A DNA stretch of 25,496 nt from Bacteroidota bacterium (GCA_029558435.1 JAKQEZ010000347.1:1-25496), one strand, 5' to 3'; positions 1 to 7,973 are shown, counted from the first letter of the stretch. A program made the numbers and translations. Notes: a model not told the origin generated them from the sequence alone.

Positions 1-79
1 TTTCTCTTAAAGCAACGTCAACCAATTGTTTATTAATTGATGTTGATGATATACTTCCTGCAAATGCTAAAACCTTCAT
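1..79 (-). CDS. NAD(P)H-dependent FMN reductase, flavodoxin-like (5' end only)
   Basis: Only the first 26 codons are present; the gene runs off the left edge. The translation begins MKVLAFAGSISSTSINKQLV, which matches the N-terminus of NADPH-dependent FMN reductases: a first beta strand (VLAFAGS) followed by the Ser/Thr-rich phosphate-binding loop (GSISSTSIN) that holds FMN phosphate in flavodoxin folds. Family members reduce FMN, azo dyes or quinones with NAD(P)H in the cytosol. A good -7 promoter box lies 35-42 bases upstream of the ATG, and the fumC terminator separates it from fumC, so it starts its own transcript. The exact substrate cannot be told from this fragment. Confidence 0.7.
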   Translation of the reverse strand, partial: MKVLAFAGSISSTSINKQLVDVALRE

Positions 80-113
80 ATTATTTCTGATTTAGTTACC
101 TATTTTTCGAGAG

Positions 114-121
114 CAAATATA
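114..121 (-). promoter_or_regulatory. -7 promoter box for the flavodoxin-like reductase
   Basis: On the minus strand this reads TATATTTG, a perfect match to the Bacteroidota -7 consensus TAnnTTTG. It would give a leader of roughly 28 nt before the ATG at 79. No clear TTTG -33 box is seen at 19-21 bases, so only the -7 element is called. Confidence 0.45.
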
Positions 122-165
122 ATGATTCTTTTCTTATCGGACCATTTTATCTTATTTATTTTTTT

Positions 166-199
166 AAATAAAAAAACTACCCCATAAAATGAGGTAGTT
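166..199 (-). terminator. Rho-independent terminator of fumC
   Basis: The minus strand reads AACTACCTC-loop(ATTTTAT)-GGGGTAGTT, a 9-bp stem with one G-U pair, followed directly by a run of T. It sits 19 bases after the fumC stop codon and separates fumC from the reductase gene. Confidence 0.85.
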
Positions 200-217
200 G
201 ATAAGGTTTATAGAATA

Positions 218-1606
218 TTAAATCATTTTTTTAGGATCAACCCAAGCATCATAATCTTCAGAAGTAACATATCCTAAAGCTAAGGCAGCTTCTTTTAAAG
301 TTGTACCTTCTTCATGTGCTTTGTTTGCAATTTCTGCAGCTTTATAGTATCCAATCTTAGTGTTTAAAGCTGTTACAAGCATTAAAGAATTATTAACTAA
401 CTCATCAATTCTTCTGTAATTTGGTTCAATACCAATTGCGCAATGTTCATCAAAAGAACGACAAGCATCACCAAGTAATCGTGCAGATTGTAAGAAGTTT
501 GCAGCCATCACAGGTTTAAACACATTCAATTCATAGTGACCTTGTGTACCTCCAATAGTAATCGCAACGTCATTACCCATAACTTGTGCACAAACCATTG
601 TCATTGCTTCACATTGCGTTGGGTTAACTTTTCCTGGCATGATAGAAGAACCTGGTTCATTTGCTGGAATAATTAATTCTCCAATTCCTGAACGAGGACC
701 AGAAGCCATCATACGAATATCATTAGCAATTTTGTTTAAAGATACAGCCAATTGCTTAAGTGCACCATGCGACTCCACTAAGGCATCGTGAGCTGCTAAT
801 GCTTCGAATTTATTTTCAGCAGTAACGAAAGGTAACTTTGTAAATTCAGCAATTTTCTTAGCAACTAAAACATCATAGCCTTTTGGTGTATTCAACCCAG
901 TACCAACTGCAGTACCTCCTAATGCTAATTCAGACAAATGCGCTAATGTATTTTTTAAGGCTTTAAGTCCGTGGTTTAATTGAGCAACATACCCCGAAAA
1001 TTCTTGTCCTAATGTTAAAGGAGTTGCGTCCATTAAGTGAGTACGTCCAATCTTAACTACATCTTTAAATGCTTCTGATTTCTTTTTGAAAGTATCTCTT
1101 AATTGCTCAACAGAAGGAATTGTATTTTCTATAATCATCTTATAACACGCAATGTGCATTGCTGTTGGATACGTATCATTTGATGATTGTGATTTATTCA
1201 CATCGTCATTTGGTTGCAATGTTTTCTCTCCTTCTCCAATTTGTTTTCCGGCCAAAACATGTGCTCTATGTGCAATTACCTCATTTACGTTCATGTTACT
1301 TTGTGTTCCAGAACCTGTTTGCCAAATTACTAAAGGAAATTGATCGTTTAATTTACCTTCTAAAATTTCATCACACACTTGTGAAATGGCATCTCTTTTT
1401 TCTACAGGTAAAACACCTAATTCATGATTGGCATGCGCAGCAGCTTTTTTCAAATAGGCAAATGCTTCAATAATTTCATGTGGCATTGATCCTTCAGCAC
1501 CAATTTTGAAATTATTTCTTGATCGTTCTGTTTGTGCTCCCCAATATTTGTCAGCAGGAACTTGAACTTCTCCAATTGTATCTTTTTCTGTTCTAAAAGT
1601 ACTCAT
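218..1606 (-). CDS. fumC: Class II fumarate hydratase (fumarase C)
   Basis: Catalyses reversible hydration of fumarate to L-malate in the cytosolic TCA cycle. The 462-aa length is the normal family length. Visible motifs: [13 protein letters not shown] at about residues 97-109, [19 protein letters not shown] at 133-151, GRTH at 187-190 (H190 corresponds to the catalytic His) and the superfamily signature [11 protein letters not shown] at 319-329, whose flexible loop carries the catalytic Ser. The [12 protein letters not shown] block separates FumC from aspartase and argininosuccinate lyase relatives. It appears monocistronic: it has its own promoter with an inverted repeat in the spacer at 1641-1676 and a strong terminator at 166-199. 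Start ATG at 1606 leaves a leader of about 28 nt from the predicted transcription start. Confidence 0.97.
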   Translation of the reverse strand: MSTFRTEKDTIGEVQVPADKYWGAQTERSRNNFKIGAEGSMPHEIIEAFAYLKKAAAHANHELGVLPVEKRDAISQVCDEILEGKLNDQFPLVIWQTGSGTQSNMNVNEVIAHRAHVLAGKQIGEGEKTLQPNDDVNKSQSSNDTYPTAMHIACYKMIIENTIPSVEQLRDTFKKKSEAFKDVVKIGRTHLMDATPLTLGQEFSGYVAQLNHGLKALKNTLAHLSELALGGTAVGTGLNTPKGYDVLVAKKIAEFTKLPFVTAENKFEALAAHDALVESHGALKQLAVSLNKIANDIRMMASGPRSGIGELIIPANEPGSSIMPGKVNPTQCEAMTMVCAQVMGNDVAITIGGTQGHYELNVFKPVMAANFLQSARLLGDACRSFDEHCAIGIEPNYRRIDELVNNSLMLVTALNTKIGYYKAAEIANKAHEEGTTLKEAALALGYVTSEDYDAWVDPKKMI

Positions 1607-1640
1607 ATTGATAATTATTTTATATTTCTAATTTGAAAGG

Positions 1641-1676
1641 CAAATATACTGTTTTGAAGGATAAAACAGTCCAAAA
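1641..1676 (-). promoter_or_regulatory. fumC promoter with an inverted repeat in the spacer
   Basis: The minus strand carries TTTTGG (about -33) at 1671-1676 and TATATTTG (-7, perfect TAnnTTTG) at 1641-1648, separated by 22 bases. The spacer is largely a perfect 8-bp inverted repeat, ACTGTTTT-N7-AAAACAGT (1648-1670). It is not followed by a T run, so it does not look like a terminator for the upstream gene. Its position between the two promoter boxes fits an operator. Confidence 0.6.
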
Positions 1677-1711
1677 TCAGAATTAATTTTAGCCAAATTC
1701 CTAGTTTAACA

Positions 1712-2668
1712 CTAAGAATAAAATTCACTCTTTAAATCTTTAAAAATATCTTTTATTGATCGAATTTCTTTTACCGCTTCTATTGATGGACCTGCACACC
1801 ACACAGTTTTATATGTAGCGCTAAAAGCAGATTTTTGCAATTGCTTCATTCCTCTTGAAAACACAAATGCTTTCACCCACTTTTTTAGTTTTTTATTTTT
1901 ATTTAGAATTTTCTCCAACCAGCTTTGATCCGTCCCAATTGATTGAACATAGGGTGTATTGATTACAGTGCAAGGGGTTCCTGAAAGTTTTGTTGTAAAA
2001 ACAATGTCTTTTGCACCATAATCGATACATGCTTTTTTATAATCAGGCGTAACATCGCATTCATCTGTTGCAATAAATAAACTTCCCATAGAAACTCCAG
2101 CAGCTCCCATATCCATCATTTGTTTTATTTCATGTCCATTTGAAACTCCGCCTGCTGAAATAATTGGCACATTACAATTTTCAACTAATGCTGGCAACAA
2201 TTCTTTAAATGACAAATTACCAGCATGTCCGCCTGCTTCTTTGTTTACTGCAATAATCGCATCACAACCAAGCGCTTCAACTTTTTTTGCAAATTTCAAA
2301 TCGGTAACATCACAAAAAACTTTTACTCCATGTTTGTGACACTCACTTATTGTTTCTTCTGGAGAGCCAAGTGAAGTTATAACAAAAGCAACTTTTTCTT
2401 TGCAAATTGCATCCAATTGTTTTTTATAATAAATATTAGATTTATTTACGATTAAGTTGATACCAAAAGGTTTATTTGTTTTTGATTTTATTTCTCTAAT
2501 AGCTTCAACTAATTCATCAACACTTCGGTAGTTTAACGCCGGAATAGCACCTGTAGCTCCTGATTCAATTGCTGCAAGTACCATTTTGGTGTTGGAAACT
2601 AAAAACATTGGTGCAACAATAACAGGGAAATCGATGTCTAAGATATCGTTTAATGTTTTTTTTGTCAT
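1712..2668 (-). CDS. Nitronate monooxygenase-family FMN flavoprotein (2-nitropropane dioxygenase type)
   Basis: A 318-aa FMN-dependent TIM barrel. The N-terminus has the family strand FPVIVAPM (residues 14-21). GGHAG at 146-150 carries the His that acts as base or contacts FMN in class I nitronate monooxygenases, and SAGGVSNGHEI (171-181) with GSLF (195-198) forms the FMN phosphate site. Family members oxidise alkyl nitronates such as propionate-3-nitronate; FabK-type enoyl-ACP reductases share the fold and are an alternative. The roughly 120-residue C-terminal part is typical of the long bacterial forms. No clean TAnnTTTG promoter is visible upstream; instead a conserved palindromic element (2681-2716) ends 21 bases before the first palindrome-free leader base, so that element may control this gene. 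In vivo substrate unknown. Confidence 0.85.
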   Translation of the reverse strand: MTKKTLNDILDIDFPVIVAPMFLVSNTKMVLAAIESGATGAIPALNYRSVDELVEAIREIKSKTNKPFGINLIVNKSNIYYKKQLDAICKEKVAFVITSLGSPEETISECHKHGVKVFCDVTDLKFAKKVEALGCDAIIAVNKEAGGHAGNLSFKELLPALVENCNVPIISAGGVSNGHEIKQMMDMGAAGVSMGSLFIATDECDVTPDYKKACIDYGAKDIVFTTKLSGTPCTVINTPYVQSIGTDQSWLEKILNKNKKLKKWVKAFVFSRGMKQLQKSAFSATYKTVWCAGPSIEAVKEIRSIKDIFKDLKSEFYS

Positions 2669-2680
2669 TTGATTATTGAT

Positions 2681-2716
2681 TTATTCACATATCGAAATAG
2701 TTCGATATCAACATTA
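2681..2716 (+). repeat. Palindromic 36-bp element, copy A
   Basis: Core ATATCGAA-ATAG-TTCGATAT at 2689-2708 (perfect 8-bp arms), outer boxes TTAT (2681-2684) and ATTA (2713-2716), each separated from the core by 4 bases. It lies between the 3' end of the lipoprotein gene and the ATG of the nitronate monooxygenase gene. Bases 2682-2710 are identical to 12057-12085. Confidence 0.8.
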
Positions 2717-2718
2717 TT

Positions 2719-3387
2719 TTATTCTACTCCGTAACTTGTCATGTTATAAAATATCTCCTTACCTGTAGACACATTATTAATATCAAAATTAGAAATATTC
2801 AAGTCTTGATAATGCTTTTTGACTAACCCAATATTTTTAGCATAAATTTCATGCTTTTTCTTAAATTGTATCATATTAAAAACATCTTCCTGAACTACCT
2901 TTAATGTTGAATCTAATTGTAGTCCGTTTATTTTATAGGGTTTATGAATACTGTCATACGAATAAATCACTTCTTCTTTTGTATTGTATGCATTACCATT
3001 CCATGTTTTCTTTGATGTAGGTGCAAATACTAATTTTATAACACGTTCATTTTCTTCAATAAGTTCACCTTTATTGTCTGCAATTATAATAAACCAAACA
3101 TCTTTAATAGCCCAATTATCTGTTGAAGTTAGTCTTTTGTACCTCAAAAACTTATAACCTAAACGACCTGAATTATCATGAACAGTATCTCCAATTACAG
3201 TTTTTAACTGATAATCAGAATATTCTTTAGAACCATTAGAGAGATGTGTAATTTCATTTACATCATAAATCACAAAACGGCCTTTATTAACTCCAAAATA
3301 TTCATAATGAAGTTTTACAGAAGAACTATCTTTTTTACATCCAACAAAAAATAAAAGTAAAGCTATGAGAAATAATCTATTTTTCAT
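2719..3387 (-). CDS. Lipoprotein of unknown function
   Basis: A 222-aa protein with a lipoprotein signal peptide: MKNR, a hydrophobic core and Cys17 within FFVGC, followed by KKDSSS. It is therefore expected to be lipidated and anchored in an envelope membrane. The body is rich in beta-strand patterns and aromatic residues, with no enzyme motif that I recognise. The C-terminal part (IYAKNIGLVKKHYQDL) resembles proteins I associate with Bacteroidota outer-membrane lipoproteins, but I cannot name a domain. It starts 11 bases after the stop of the exported hydrolase gene, on the same strand, so the two are very likely co-transcribed and may act together outside the cytoplasm. A palindromic element begins just beyond its stop codon. 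Confidence 0.8.
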   Translation of the reverse strand: MKNRLFLIALLLFFVGCKKDSSSVKLHYEYFGVNKGRFVIYDVNEITHLSNGSKEYSDYQLKTVIGDTVHDNSGRLGYKFLRYKRLTSTDNWAIKDVWFIIIADNKGELIEENERVIKLVFAPTSKKTWNGNAYNTKEEVIYSYDSIHKPYKINGLQLDSTLKVVQEDVFNMIQFKKKHEIYAKNIGLVKKHYQDLNISNFDINNVSTGKEIFYNMTSYGVE

Positions 3388-3398
3388 TTTGTGTTTAT

Positions 3399-4343
3399 CT
3401 ATTTAATTAACTCATTTATAGGCTTCCCTTTAGCAGTTGGCATGTCAATATTCAACATTAATGCTATAGTTGCGGGAATATCTATTAATCCATATTTACC
3501 AGTAACTACTTTGTTTTTCTCAAAATCAGGTCCAATGGCTAAAAGACTAATATGTTTGCATCCTTCACACTTATCCCCATGACTTACAAATCCATTTTTC
3601 ACACCATCTAAATGCCTTCCATGATCATTTGTTATATATATGGCTGTTTGGTCCTTCAATTCTGGATCATTTTGAATAGTATTCCATAAATCTAAAGCAA
3701 TTACATCTAATTCTTGAATAGAAGTAATATATCTATCCCAATTTCCCTGATGTGCCCAAGCATCAATATTCAATAAATTAACTATTGCTACATTTGGTTT
3801 GTGCTCCAAAATTATTTGCTTGAAGTTTTCAATTGTGTTTTTATCATCTGGATATCCCACTCCTGAGCCATTTGTACCACAATATGATGATGGCTGGTAT
3901 TTATTCCACCAATCTTTATGCTTAGTATTAGACAGCATTTGTAACTTTCCTTTACTTGTTAGCACCCATGCCTTGCGTTTATCCTTGTTAGTTTGTTTTA
4001 AAAAACACTGAAATATTGAAGGATTTTTGGGTAACTTCCCCCCAATATTTGAAATTTTTTGATAAACACCCGTACATAATGCTGTATGACCTGAGTTTGT
4101 TAGTGTAGGACCATCATTGAAAAAGTTAGTGAAAAAGGTACCTTCTTTTCTTAAGATGTTTGCTTGATTAGGTATGTACTTATAAGTCGTGTCACCCCAA
4201 GTTTCAGACCATCTTGGTCCATCCAAAACAATAATAAAATGATATTTTGCTTTAAATCTTTTATTACCTTCATCTATTCCTTTTGCGAACAAAGAAGTTG
4301 AAGCAATAATATTTAAAACTATAAATAGATTTACAATTTTCAT
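3399..4343 (-). CDS. Exported alkaline-phosphatase-superfamily hydrolase (phosphodiesterase/sulfatase-like)
   Basis: A 314-aa protein with an N-terminal Sec signal peptide (about residues 1-20, ending SLFA). The two-metal site of the alkaline phosphatase superfamily can be traced: D41 (VLDG), a Thr/Ser nucleophile region in PTLTNSGHT (79-87), D194 and H198 (NIDAWAHQG), D240-H241 (TNDHG) and H255 (SHGD). Such enzymes hydrolyse phosphate mono- or diesters, sulfate esters or phosphonates, so periplasmic or surface action is expected. The protein is shorter than typical sulfatases and lacks the CxPSR formylglycine motif, which argues against a true sulfatase. It is first in an apparent operon with the lipoprotein gene 11 bases downstream. 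Substrate unknown; nucleotide pyrophosphatase or lipid/teichoic-type phosphodiesterase are possible. Confidence 0.8.
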   Translation of the reverse strand: MKIVNLFIVLNIIASTSLFAKGIDEGNKRFKAKYHFIIVLDGPRWSETWGDTTYKYIPNQANILRKEGTFFTNFFNDGPTLTNSGHTALCTGVYQKISNIGGKLPKNPSIFQCFLKQTNKDKRKAWVLTSKGKLQMLSNTKHKDWWNKYQPSSYCGTNGSGVGYPDDKNTIENFKQIILEHKPNVAIVNLLNIDAWAHQGNWDRYITSIQELDVIALDLWNTIQNDPELKDQTAIYITNDHGRHLDGVKNGFVSHGDKCEGCKHISLLAIGPDFEKNKVVTGKYGLIDIPATIALMLNIDMPTAKGKPINELIK

Positions 4344-4396
4344 TTTAATTAAAATGTATAACGTAAAAGTAACTATTTTTTAAAAGAATGCGACTA

Positions 4397-4795
4397 TTAA
4401 GTAATAAAATCACTTAATTGACCCCAATTTAACTGCTTAAATTTTGAGTAAAAATTAGACGTATCAATTCTTAATCTCTTTTGATCAATATTACTAAGCA
4501 CATTTATCACTTCTTTAAACAACTCATAATTCAATACATATATTAAATTATTTTTCTTATCAATTGATCTATTCTTCGTTTTTATTAAACCTATATCAAC
4601 TAATATCTTCATATGTCTTGAAATTGATGATTGTGATAGCTGAATATTGTCTAGAATTTCTTTTGTAGTGGTTAATTCTTGATTATTAGCGATAATTAAT
4701 ACCGCTTTAAGTCTAGCTGGATTTGAAAGTGCTTTAAATACTTCTGCAAGTTCATTTACTTCTATAGAGAAGACTTCGTGTTTAGTTGCTCCCAT
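4397..4795 (-). CDS. ArsR-family winged-helix transcriptional regulator
   Basis: A 132-aa protein with one winged helix-turn-helix. The family hallmark KALSNPARLK is at residues 21-30, the recognition helix LSQSSISRHMKIL at 53-65 and the beta-wing at about 75-89. The metal-sensing ELCVCDL motif of ArsR/SmtB members is absent, and there are no Cys residues or His-rich alpha5 site, so a classical arsenic, zinc or cadmium sensor is unlikely; it may sense a non-metal signal. It is transcribed away from the deacetylase-like gene; the 164-bp divergent region holds a perfect 20-bp palindrome (4871-4890). ArsR proteins often bind long inverted repeats at their own promoter, so this site is a candidate operator. 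Not proven by sequence. Confidence 0.88.
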   Translation of the reverse strand: MGATKHEVFSIEVNELAEVFKALSNPARLKAVLIIANNQELTTTKEILDNIQLSQSSISRHMKILVDIGLIKTKNRSIDKKNNLIYVLNYELFKEVINVLSNIDQKRLRIDTSNFYSKFKQLNWGQLSDFIT

Positions 4796-4862
4796 TTTGT
4801 TTAATTGATTTAAGGTTTATATGAAATTAAGAATAAAATTTTAATTTACCAAAAAAAGTTTC

Positions 4863-4898
4863 ATTTATCGATATCGAAATATTTCGATATTGACATTT
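4863..4898 (+). repeat. Palindromic 36-bp element, copy B (arsR/deacetylase intergenic region)
   Basis: Core ATATCGAAATATTTCGATAT (4871-4890) is a perfect 20-bp palindrome. Outer boxes ATTT (4863-4866) and ATTT (4895-4898), each 4 bases from the core. It lies 76 bases before the arsR start and 70 bases before the deacetylase-like start, close to where both divergent promoters should be. Confidence 0.8.
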
Positions 4899-4959
4899 AA
4901 ACGAAGTTTAAGATTCTTTTCATTTCTTTTTACTACTTTAGTCGAAACAAGTACATCAA

Positions 4960-6240
4960 ATGCTTTCAATATACGTCGATAATATTACACCTAGATGCAA
5001 GTATACTTTTGATTTCTTTTTTGCAAACAACAATATTAAATACCAACTAATCAGTTGTAAAGAAGATTTTTCAAAAATTAACTCATCAAAGTTCAATTAT
5101 TCCGAACATAGTTTTCAAGACTGCATTCAGATCACTTCTTCATCTTTACTTTTTGAAAGCGACATATATGTAAAAAACATTGAATGCGGTAAATTCGAAA
5201 ATGAAGATTGTTTATCATTCAATAAAATCACCGATCCATTTGCTACTGTTTTTTACATTTTATCTAGAATGGAAGAATATGATATTAATAAATCTAAAGA
5301 TGTGCATGATCGTTTTCAAGCAACTTACAGCGTCAATTATAGATTTAATTTTCTAGATAAATTAATTTGCGATAGATTAGTAAAAGCAGTAATTAGCTTT
5401 TTACACAACGAAAATGTTTTGGATAGAGAGTTTCAAAAAAAGGAACTTAAATTAATTCCAACTTTCGATATTGACAATGCATTTGCTTATTCTCACAAAA
5501 CAATGACTCGACAAATATTGGCAATTTGCAAAGATTTAGCTTCATTAAACTTTACTCGTGTAAAAGAACGATATTTAACATTAATTAAAAATCAACCTGA
5601 TCCATTTGATACATTTGGAACTATTGTAAATATTTCTAAAAATTACACTGTGAATGTGTTTTGGTTATTAGGTAATCGATCAAAATATGATAGAAATTTA
5701 AGACACAACAATAAATTTCAAAGTAATTTAATAAAAACAATCAATAAAACATGTGTGGTAGGAATTCATCCCAGTTATGTTTCTAATAGTGATATAAAAA
5801 TTGCTCAAGTAGAAATACATAGACTTGAAAATATCATAAATCGACCTGTAACCAATTCTAGACAACATTTTTTAAAATTAAGTTTACCACATACGTATCA
5901 AAATTTAATCAATTGTGGAATAAAAAATGATTACAGTATGGGATATGCCGATAAAATAGGTTTTAGAGCTGGAACATTGACTCCTTATTATTGGTTTGAC
6001 TTATCAAATAATTGCATTACAGATCTTTTAATTCATCCTTTTGCATATATGGATGGTACTTTAAAAGACTATTGCCAGTTTGATATTGAAACATCAAAAA
6101 AGGAAATTCAAAAACTTTATGAAGAAGCGAAACAATTTGGTGGCGAATTCATTTTTATTTGGCACAATGACACCATTGGTAATTATAAAAATTGGAAAGG
6201 TTGGAAACAAGTATTAGAATACACTTTAAATTTAAAATAG
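4960..6240 (+). CDS. DUF7033/polysaccharide deacetylase-like protein
   Basis: A 426-aa protein with no signal peptide. The N-terminal part has the pattern DPFATVFYILSRMEEYD...HDRF (residues 92-119), which I associate with DUF7033, found before NodB-like polysaccharide deacetylase domains in Bacteroidota. The C-terminal part keeps carbohydrate-esterase-4-like landmarks: FDID at 169-172, GIHPSY at 268-273, NSRQHFLK at 299-306, IHPFAYMD at 358-365 and IWHND at 400-404. These suggest metal-dependent deacetylation of a polysaccharide or peptidoglycan sugar, though activity is not certain. A weak -7-like box TACTTTAG (4934-4941) lies 19 bases upstream. The next gene starts at the base after its stop codon, so the two are one transcript. 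Arms of the divergent region include palindromic copy B. Confidence 0.75.
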   Translation: MLSIYVDNITPRCKYTFDFFFANNNIKYQLISCKEDFSKINSSKFNYSEHSFQDCIQITSSSLLFESDIYVKNIECGKFENEDCLSFNKITDPFATVFYILSRMEEYDINKSKDVHDRFQATYSVNYRFNFLDKLICDRLVKAVISFLHNENVLDREFQKKELKLIPTFDIDNAFAYSHKTMTRQILAICKDLASLNFTRVKERYLTLIKNQPDPFDTFGTIVNISKNYTVNVFWLLGNRSKYDRNLRHNNKFQSNLIKTINKTCVVGIHPSYVSNSDIKIAQVEIHRLENIINRPVTNSRQHFLKLSLPHTYQNLINCGIKNDYSMGYADKIGFRAGTLTPYYWFDLSNNCITDLLIHPFAYMDGTLKDYCQFDIETSKKEIQKLYEEAKQFGGEFIFIWHNDTIGNYKNWKGWKQVLEYTLNLK

Positions 6241-6621
6241 ATGAACAAAAAAACAATTATTACAGCAGCTACCCTTATTGCAATAGCTATTATTTTGGGT
6301 GCTTTTGGAGCTCATGGACTAAAAAAAATTGCATCAGTTGAAAAAGTAGCTAGCTTTGAAACAGGTGTGAGATACCAGTTTTATACTGCTTTTAGCTTAC
6401 TTATTTTAGGACTTAACAGTTCTAAATTTGAATTTAATTTAAAGATGATTACCAACCTCCTTTTGATTGGAACAATTCTTTTTTCAGGATCCATTTATTT
6501 ATTGTCACTTCAAGAATTTTTAGGGACAAACCTTTCATTTCTTGGACCTATAACACCATTAGGAGGTTTATTAATGATAATTTCTTGGATAGTTTTCATT
6601 TTCAAGTTTATAAAACAATAA
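6241..6621 (+). CDS. DUF423 family small membrane protein
   Basis: A 126-aa integral membrane protein with about four hydrophobic segments (roughly residues 4-24, 46-57, 70-90 and 103-123). DUF423 hallmarks are visible: GAFGAHGL (residues 21-28), the RYQFYTAF segment (44-51), GSIYLLS (83-89) and GPITPLGG (102-109). The family includes YgdD/YwdK proteins of the inner membrane; molecular function is not established. Its ATG follows the deacetylase-like stop codon with no gap, so translation may be coupled. It shares a bidirectional terminator with the convergent oxoamine synthase gene. Confidence 0.9.
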   Translation: MNKKTIITAATLIAIAIILGAFGAHGLKKIASVEKVASFETGVRYQFYTAFSLLILGLNSSKFEFNLKMITNLLLIGTILFSGSIYLLSLQEFLGTNLSFLGPITPLGGLLMIISWIVFIFKFIKQ

Positions 6622-6630
6622 TAAAAGAAA

Positions 6631-6658
6631 AAGGGAAGTTAACCAATCAACTTCCCTC
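6631..6658. terminator. Bidirectional terminator between DUF423 gene and oxoamine synthase gene
   Basis: Stem AGGGAAGTT / AACTTCCCT with an 8-base loop (arms 6632-6640 and 6649-6657). On the minus strand the stem is followed by TTTTTCTTTTATT, giving a good terminator for the oxoamine synthase gene. On the plus strand the tail is only TCTTTC, so termination of the DUF423 transcript may be weaker. Confidence 0.8.
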
Positions 6659-6680
6659 TTTCAAAATATAAAAAATTACA

Positions 6681-7949
6681 TTATTTTTTATCTACATCAA
6701 CATGTGCTAATTCTTCAGCTTTATATTCTCCAGCATCCAATTTAACTTTTAATTTCTTAAATGTTTCAATTGTGTACTTCACATCATCCAATGAATGCGC
6801 TGCTGTAGGAATCAAGCGTAACATGATTGTATCTTTTGGTACAACTGGATAAATAACAATTGAGCAGAAAATATTATAATTTTCTCTTAAATCAAACGTT
6901 AGATTTGTTGCTTCTGCTAAATTTCCTTTAAAGAATACTGGTGTAACACAGCTATTAGTTTTTCCAATATCAAAACCAGCTTCTTTTAATCCAGATTGCA
7001 ATGCATTGGTTACTTCCCATAATTTATTTTTTAATTCTGGGTTGTTTTTAAGCATATCCAAACGCTTTCTAGCTCCAATTGTATTAACCATTGGAAGAGA
7101 TTTAGCATAAATTTGAGAACGCATGTTATATCTCAAATAATTGATTACATCTTCGGTTGAACAAACAAATCCACCAACTGAAGCAAAAGATTTAGCGAAA
7201 GTACAGAAAAGTACATCAATTTCATTCAAAACTCCTTGTTCTTCACCTGCTCCACGTCCTTTTTCACCTAAAGTTCCAAATCCATGAGCATCATCAACCA
7301 ACAAACGGAAATTATATTTACCTGACTTTCTAAAATCAACAATTTCTTTTAATTTACCTTGATCTCCTGCCATTCCAAAAACTCCTTCAGTTATAACTAA
7401 AATACCTCCTTGAGTTTTTTCTGCTAAAGCAGTTGCATTTTTCATTTGCTTATCAAAGCTTTCCATGTCATTGTGTTGGAATACAAAACGTTTTCCTGTA
7501 TGTAAACGCATTCCATCCATAATACATGCATGCGATTCACTGTCATAAACAATTACATCGTTTCTTCCAACTAAACTATCAATAATTGAAACCATTCCTT
7601 GGTAACCAAAATTCAATAGAAAAGCATCCTCAAAGCCCATGAATTCTGCCACTTCATTTTCAAAAGCTTCATGCTCTGTTGTTTGCCCAGACATCATTCT
7701 TGCTCCCATTGGATACCCCATTCCATATTGAGCAGCTGCTTTTGCGTCAACTTCTCTTATTTCAGGATGATTAGCAAGACCTAAATAGTTATTTAACGAC
7801 CATACTAAACATTCTTTTCCTCTAAAAATCATTCTTGGACCAATTTCACCTTCTAATTTAGGAAATGTAAAATATCCGTGTACTCCTTTTGAATATTGAC
7901 CAATAGGACCTTGGTTTAATTTCAACTTCTCAAATATATCTCGAGCCAT
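6681..7949 (-). CDS. PLP-dependent alpha-oxoamine synthase (serine palmitoyltransferase / cysteate acyltransferase type)
   Basis: A 422-aa fold-type I PLP enzyme. Key residues: H140 in DSESHACIMDG (PLP-stacking His), DDAHGFG at 219-225 (Asp that binds the pyridine N) and the Schiff-base lysine K253 in TFAKSFASVGGF. Family members condense an amino acid with an acyl-CoA or acyl-ACP with loss of CO2. In Bacteroidota this step makes 3-ketosphinganine (from serine, sphingolipids) or 3-ketocapnine (from cysteate, sulfonolipids that matter for gliding). Glycine C-acetyltransferase and AONS are close paralogues but the SFASVGGF block and lipid context favour the long-chain acyl type. Sequence alone does not settle serine versus cysteate. 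It is monocistronic, with a -7 box at 7974-7981 and a shared terminator. Confidence 0.8.
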   Translation of the reverse strand: MARDIFEKLKLNQGPIGQYSKGVHGYFTFPKLEGEIGPRMIFRGKECLVWSLNNYLGLANHPEIREVDAKAAAQYGMGYPMGARMMSGQTTEHEAFENEVAEFMGFEDAFLLNFGYQGMVSIIDSLVGRNDVIVYDSESHACIMDGMRLHTGKRFVFQHNDMESFDKQMKNATALAEKTQGGILVITEGVFGMAGDQGKLKEIVDFRKSGKYNFRLLVDDAHGFGTLGEKGRGAGEEQGVLNEIDVLFCTFAKSFASVGGFVCSTEDVINYLRYNMRSQIYAKSLPMVNTIGARKRLDMLKNNPELKNKLWEVTNALQSGLKEAGFDIGKTNSCVTPVFFKGNLAEATNLTFDLRENYNIFCSIVIYPVVPKDTIMLRLIPTAAHSLDDVKYTIETFKKLKVKLDAGEYKAEELAHVDVDKK

Positions 7950-7973
7950 GTGTTAATTTTTTAATTACAAATA

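Noticed and set aside
1152..1473. Two open frames on the plus strand opposite fumC
   Set aside because: They are antisense shadows of a well-supported conserved gene, with no recognisable product.
2689..2708. Palindromic elements as ordinary transcription terminators
   Set aside because: None is followed by a T run on either strand, and one copy lies between two divergent gene starts where no terminator is needed.
4397..4795. Metal-sensing ArsR/SmtB repressor controlling the ZIP transporter as a zinc sensor
   Set aside because: No ELCVCDL motif, no Cys and no His-rich site; a link to the ZIP gene is kept only as an operator hypothesis.
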